Of a stretch of DNA of 11,423 bases, positions 8,047-11,423 are shown piece by piece. The notes under the pieces were generated by a model. The model made no database searches. It was not told the origin of the DNA and saw only the letters and a program-made list of their open reading frames with translations. This DNA is from Trachipleistophora hominis (Eukaryota; Microsporidia; Pleistophoridae). The stretch's first letter is position 1, and each line of letters opens with the position of its first letter. The position numbers and the translations under genes are program-made. The stretch spans positions 70,372 through 81,794 of the forward strand of contig JH993981.1 of assembly GCA_000316135.1 (NCBI GenBank), in the 5' to 3' direction.

Positions 8047-8246
8047 TATTAAATTGAAGTTAACCTTAATATTAGAAAAATGTTTTTTCAATCAGATCTT
8101 CAGTATGCTATTACCAACTAACACTTTGTTTTAAGTAATCATTTGGCTGTGACATTATATACCGATCAAAAATAAACTTCTTTGTATTATTTAACGTATA
8201 AGATGACCTAGAAACACTAATTAGAAATCAGAAAGTATACAATCCA
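8047..8246. other. 3' spacer, nothing recognised
   Basis: AT-rich sequence follows the membrane-protein stop. It would hold that gene's transcript end; AATAAA occurs at 8170-8175, but AT-rich spacers contain this by chance. Confidence 0.4.
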
Positions 8247-8444
8247 CTATAAACACATTTTTACTTTGACTTTATATATTATTTGTTTAATATAACGCGC
8301 TCTATCAATCATATAGCATTTATTTTGTTTGTATACAAAATTTAATATTTCTAATAATATTAAAATCATCCCAAAGCAATTAGCCACCGATAATTCGACA
8401 AATATTACCACTTTCTTTAATTTATATCCATACAATCTCACCAT
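8247..8444 (-). CDS. doubtful small membrane ORF
   Basis: A 65-residue ATG-initiated frame encodes a hydrophobic segment, roughly residues 12-37 (VVIFVELSVANCFGMILILL), followed by a basic tail. It has no recognised relatives and no CCC start motif, and its base composition is that of the spacer. Random AT-rich DNA yields hydrophobic frames of this size, so it may not be a gene. It would be convergent with the PPxY protein gene, about 200 bases away. Confidence 0.2.
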   Translation of the reverse strand: MVRLYGYKLKKVVIFVELSVANCFGMILILLEILNFVYKQNKCYMIDRARYIKQIIYKVKVKMCL

Positions 8445-8629
8445 CTTCTAATGATAGGTATTAGTGATCATTGGTTTTATTATCGAAAGAACAACTTAAA
8501 TTTCTATTTACAATAATTAATCTGTCCTATTAAAACAACAGAGAATAATATATTTTTATCTAAAACATTTTTTAATGTTTAATTAAAGTTGTTCAGTGAT
8601 GCCTATTTCACCAAAAGTGATTGAATTAG

Positions 8630-8744
8630 ATTGTTTAGAATGATACTCTCTATGATTACGATGAATGGATCGTGTTTCGTAAGCAAAGTTTATTTAATAT
8701 AGGTCGATACTTCATCACAATCCTATGTGCTAATTCTAAACAAT
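8630..8744. repeat. long imperfect inverted repeat (hairpin)
   Basis: The arms are 8630-8672 and 8705-8744. The outer 12 bases, ATTGTTTAGAAT against ATTCTAAACAAT, pair perfectly. After a loose stretch of seven to nine bases, about 17 of 22 positions pair again up to the inner end ATCG/CGAT. The loop is about 32 bases. It could be a foldback or MITE-like element, or encode a structured transcript. No open frame crosses it. Confidence 0.55.
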
Positions 8745-8843
8745 ACCTGTCCATACCAGCACCATTAATTAGCAATAGAACATAAGTAATAATGATTACT
8801 GCATGGAAAGGAGCATGTAAAACTTTACTACATATAAATAAGT

Positions 8844-8969
8844 ATGCTATCGTATAAGCAACTATCTGATTTAAAATTAAAGGGAAAAACAGTTAATTAT
8901 GAACGAAAATATGTTAGTCGCAAAGAAGATTTAGATAAGCTCATTTTTGACACCAAAAATGATTTATAG
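8844..8969 (+). CDS. doubtful small charged ORF
   Basis: A 41-residue ATG-initiated frame contains YERKYVSRKEDLDKLIFDTK. It is strongly charged and helical, unlike the hydrophobic peptides that chance AT-rich frames usually give. It uses several G- or C-containing codons (CGC, CTC, GAC). It ends 59 bases before the stop of the convergent secreted-protein gene. It could be a small gene, the tail of a decayed larger gene, or chance; no family is recognised. Confidence 0.25.
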   Translation: MLSYKQLSDLKLKGKTVNYERKYVSRKEDLDKLIFDTKNDL

Positions 8970-9028
8970 ACTATTAAAGAAAAAAATAAACCTGATAAAT
9001 CATGTCATATTTTGTATACCGTATTTAT

Positions 9029-10111
9029 TTATCGCGTCGGTTTAAGATTAGGAATTATTTGTTTCGCGATTTCTTGGTTGTATTCTGTTATTAGAGGCGC
9101 TAAATTATTAATTTCTAAGTTTGTTACCTCAATTACATATGCTGATGCATCTTGATCCATTTTTTTCGTCAGATCAACAATGCTGTTCTTCATTTCCAGA
9201 TTATTAGCGGCCAGCGAAGCTAATAGGCTTGTAACAACGGTGGAGGAAACATCGTCTGTAATTTTTTGTACTCCTACGAGGATGTCGGCACGTATTGTAT
9301 TTAGTTTATCGACATAAGAGGTGGTACCAGCATCTATTATAGACTTTTCCTTATCTAATTCGTAGTCTTCAGTCTTCTGTATTTCAGCTTTGATCTGTTC
9401 CAACAACTTCGTGACAAGCTTGACGAGATCATCATTCAATTGGTTTTTTCCTGGCACAATGCTGTTAGCAATCGTGGCAGGATCAGGGAACTTTAATTGC
9501 GGAATTATTGGACTCGTATTCGTTGGATCAGCTAATATATTTTGAATCTGCGTGTATATTGTTTGATTCTCTGTTTTGATCAAACTTTCTAAACCTGTAA
9601 ACTCGTCATTCGTATGGTTATCCACCAGATTTTTGATTTGGCTGTTCGCGCTATCGACCAAGGCCTGTATTGCCTGCACGAGTGCAGTTTCTTTTTCTTT
9701 AAGCAGCGTTGATGTCTCAGCTTCCTCCGAACCTGTAATCGTATTTATCAAGTCCGTAATGGTTTTGGCAGTTGCTTGGAAAAGATCTGTAAGATTCGAA
9801 ACATAAAGAGTGTTGCCGTTGCCAACAACGTCTTGTATTTCCTTCATTTCAACTGCAGTGGTATTCGTTATTATTGTGGATATATCATCGCCCGTTTGAG
9901 TAACGATGCTGGTCAAATTCGTATCGAGGGCCTCGCAGCCTTCCACAATGACATCTAGCAATGGTTTCAGATCAGGAATTTGTATGTTATACGGCGTGAG
10001 CCCCTTGGTAGTATTACTCGTTGGCCTAGAAGACTGTAGCCATCGTTGTGGCCGTAGATAAAATGTGTAAATGTTCAGACACAACAGTGGTATTTGTGCG
10101 AAACACAACAT
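9029..10111 (-). CDS. secreted helical threonine-rich protein of unknown function
   Basis: This is a 360-residue protein I do not recognise. The N-terminus MLCFAQIPLLCLNIYTFYL is a good signal-peptide candidate. The mature part has a single cysteine (Cys59), no tryptophan after residue 24, and no further membrane segment. It is dominated by Thr, Asn, Leu, Ile, Asp and Lys in helical, partly heptad-like stretches, for example LVKLVTKLLEQIKAEIQKTE near 230-250. A Pro-rich break (PTNTSPIIPQLKFPDP) near 197-212 separates two helical halves. Its G+C content is clearly above the flanks, which supports real coding. Many Thr residues could be O-mannosylated; that is inference. Candidate roles are spore wall, polar tube or host-directed protein, none shown by the sequence. 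The start is the first ATG of the frame. Confidence 0.75.
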   Translation of the reverse strand: MLCFAQIPLLCLNIYTFYLRPQRWLQSSRPTSNTTKGLTPYNIQIPDLKPLLDVIVEGCEALDTNLTSIVTQTGDDISTIITNTTAVEMKEIQDVVGNGNTLYVSNLTDLFQATAKTITDLINTITGSEEAETSTLLKEKETALVQAIQALVDSANSQIKNLVDNHTNDEFTGLESLIKTENQTIYTQIQNILADPTNTSPIIPQLKFPDPATIANSIVPGKNQLNDDLVKLVTKLLEQIKAEIQKTEDYELDKEKSIIDAGTTSYVDKLNTIRADILVGVQKITDDVSSTVVTSLLASLAANNLEMKNSIVDLTKKMDQDASAYVIEVTNLEINNLAPLITEYNQEIAKQIIPNLKPTR

Positions 10112-10153
10112 AATATTTATGATTGAGGTAGTATTTATATTTTTTCATAGAAA

Positions 10154-10165
10154 CGTTCTAGAACG
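10154..10165. promoter_or_regulatory. 12-base palindrome upstream of secreted-protein gene
   Basis: CGTTCTAGAACG is a perfect palindrome 42 bases before the ATG at 10111. It contains TTC-TA-GAA, the two-unit core of a heat-shock element. It may be an operator-like site for a dimeric regulator; no factor can be named. Confidence 0.25.
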
Positions 10166-10422
10166 ATTACGCATAATTTATTCCCAAAACAACAAATTTG
10201 CTAATTAATTAATAAATTTACATGGCTTTACGTTTATACGCTAAATATATACACATTATTGGTGATCGTTGCCTTATATGGCTGGGAAAATGATTAGTAA
10301 ATGGTTTTTTAAAAATGTTGGTTGGCAATTCAATAGATAAGTTTTCAATTTGAGGTCTTAATTAAATAACACACCTTTTCTTTCAGTACTTAACGAATAC
10401 TGTGTTGAGAATTTTTACTAGA

Positions 10423-10441
10423 AGTGTCAGTTTAGACACAT
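10423..10441 (+). repeat. AGTGTC-TAGACACAT inverted-repeat motif, copy 2
   Basis: AGTGTC, then AGTT, then TAGACACAT. The half-sites are identical to those at 6876-6890, with the four bases between them making the only difference. It can form a five-base-pair hairpin (GTGTC/GACAC). Confidence 0.35.
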
Positions 10442-10626
10442 TAAAAAATAACAGTTGAACATTTTAGCTGTGATAAATTTGAAATAGATGTTGTAATAGT
10501 ACCTTAGTTATCATCGACGAATAAATATTATACGTACAAATAAAATGATACAGGTTATTAATCAATGGCACGCTTTAACTTCTGCTCAAGACAATCGAAA
10601 CTTGTAATTTCTAGTCATATCATTAT

Positions 10627-10639
10627 ATTAGCTGCGCTA
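10627..10639 (+). repeat. ATTAGCTGCGCTA spacer motif, copy 3
   Basis: Exact 13-base match to 6559-6571 in the same orientation, in an otherwise very AT-rich spacer. Confidence 0.45.
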
Positions 10640-10687
10640 GTATGTTTAAGAAACGAAAATTTAGATAGATGTACAGTATGATAAAAT

Positions 10688-10906
10688 TTACTGCTTTTCT
10701 TCTTTAATTTTTGTTCTAGTCTTAGTAATTTTCACGTAGCCTCCATTATCCGTAGGCATTAAAAAAATCAATTTGCGGCCATGAGCAATATTTTCACCAC
10801 ATATGACCGATCAAAGAAGAAGCGAGTGTTTCAGAACATAAGGTTGAATAATATTGTCTAATCTTTCATCTCCTACCGAAATATAAAACGAACATTTTTG
10901 TATTTT
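10688..10906 (-). pseudogene. Tc1/mariner-like transposase relic with in-frame stop
   Basis: One frame runs 73 codons to a TAA, interrupted only by a TGA at 10813-10811. Before the TGA it includes SVGDERLDNIIQPYVLKH. After it comes SVICGENIAHGRKLIFLM, then PTDNGGYVKI. This follows the central part of Tc1/mariner DDE transposases: an (S)DE block, a basic KH, SVMVWG, then IS..G...LIFI..GTMN..KYV.I. The family Trp before Gly is Cys here. The second half is clearly richer in G+C than its surroundings. The first and third catalytic regions are not found in frame, and I could not locate terminal inverted repeats or a TA duplication. A Merlin/IS1595-type DDE core is an alternative reading. Confidence 0.42.
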
Positions 10907-11086
10907 CTACAAACTGACCAGCCAGCTTTCAAGTTATCATTAACATTGTTTAAATATACCGTATGTTTCTAAAATAATACAAATTTAGTTAAATAATAAA
11001 ATAACATCTTTGCTTAGAACTCTTTACTTATTGTTCCCTATCATTCTCCTCTTTTTTCTTGCTTGAAAGTTTGTTTAATTAACACC

Positions 11087-11167
11087 TCACATTTTCTCAC
11101 ACACCAAACAAACTTTCCTGGTGCGCTGAGCACCGGCCGTGGTCTCGACAACCGTTGGTTCATGGTG
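11087..11167 (-). repeat. relic of dispersed coding repeat (copy 5, clearest)
   Basis: The minus strand reads HEPTVVETTAGAQRTRKVCL, then VCEKM and a TGA. It combines EPTV, the basic RTRK and a CxxC pair, the best-preserved version of the pattern seen at 2426-2524 and 7016-7105. The DNA is GC-rich for this window. Just upstream on the same strand but in another frame is a further coding-like stretch, IVKQNEFYDAYLKVRMQE, suggesting a frameshifted, once longer gene running leftward from about 11250. A CxxC after basic residues recalls the cysteine-rich end of piggyBac-type transposases; this is not established. Confidence 0.5.
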
Positions 11168-11423
11168 TCACTTTCCTGCATTCGTACTTTTAAGTACGCG
11201 TCATAAAATTCATTCTGCTTAACTATGTATGTGGTCGTATATGATTGCTAAAGGCGGCTAGTTGTGTCCCGGAAAGGTAAATTAACCAATAAATTGAAAT
11301 TTTTTATTTTCATTATTAACGAATAATTTACTTCTTCTGAAGCAGTAAATCAACACAAGTGTTGTTTTTATAAACATAAATTACATTATCATGGTATAAT
11401 TCTTGTGGTTTTTAGCTTATTTC
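11168..11423. other. right-edge spacer, probably more of the relic
   Basis: Positions 11168 to about 11285 have the raised G+C of the adjoining relic and probably belong to it; the stretch includes the hairpin CGTACTT-TT-AAGTACG at 11183-11198. From about 11285 on the sequence is plain AT-rich spacer. Confidence 0.4.

Larger units (their letters stand above)
10166..10687. other. gene-free spacer with two short repeated motifs
   Basis: No frame or RNA gene can be supported. It holds second copies of two motifs listed separately, at 10423-10441 and 10627-10639. Confidence 0.5.

Noticed and set aside
7856..8134. Plus-strand frame overlapping the end of the PPxY gene
   Set aside because: Shadow of the proline- and asparagine-rich tail in another frame.
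9576..9958. Two plus-strand frames opposite the secreted protein gene
   Set aside because: Antisense shadows of a long GC-richer gene.
1..11423. rRNA, tRNA, CRISPR arrays, bacterial promoters or ribosome-binding sites
   Set aside because: I looked for these on both strands and saw none; the gene structure is eukaryotic in style.

Overview
The window looks like nuclear DNA of a microsporidian, a fungus-related obligate intracellular parasite. The reasons are its very AT-rich spacers, short intron-free genes, the lack of bacterial-type ribosome-binding sites, a CCC triplet directly before the ATG of the first gene, and a divergent hexokinase. Gene density is low: four convincing genes fill a little over a third of 11.4 kb. 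That fits an expanded, repeat-littered microsporidian genome rather than a compact Encephalitozoon-type one. I cannot name the species, and the assignment is an inference.

Layout. (1) Positions 1-1239 are AT-rich spacer with a possible transposon relic at the left edge. (2) Positions 1240-2271 (+) encode a ubiquitin-specific protease with all catalytic residues and an apparent secretion signal. (3) Positions 2272-3186 are spacer with a relic of a dispersed coding repeat. (4) Positions 4570-3187 (-) hold a hexokinase split between two overlapping reading frames, with a probable change at one glucose-binding position. (5) Positions 4571-7485 are a 2.9 kb gene desert with decayed transposase-like fragments, some Tc1/mariner-like and some from the same dispersed family. 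(6) Positions 7486-8046 (+) encode a single-pass membrane protein whose tail carries PPLY, LPDY and PPPY motifs of the WW-domain-binding type. (7) Positions 8047-9028 are spacer with a long imperfect inverted repeat and two doubtful small ORFs. (8) Positions 10111-9029 (-) encode a threonine-rich, helical, apparently secreted protein of unknown function. (9) Positions 10112-11423 are spacer with a Tc1/mariner-like relic containing an in-frame stop and another copy of the dispersed family.

How the genes may relate. Nothing suggests co-transcription; spacers are long and orientations mixed. The shared theme is the parasite surface and host interface: a probably secreted deubiquitinase, a membrane protein with motifs that recruit NEDD4/Rsp5-type ubiquitin ligases, and a secreted helical protein. 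Hexokinases of some microsporidia are known to be exported to the host, but this one shows no signal peptide. The most unusual non-gene signal is a set of at least three, perhaps five, degenerate copies of one coding repeat (EPT, then RTR-R/K and a cysteine) scattered through the spacers.
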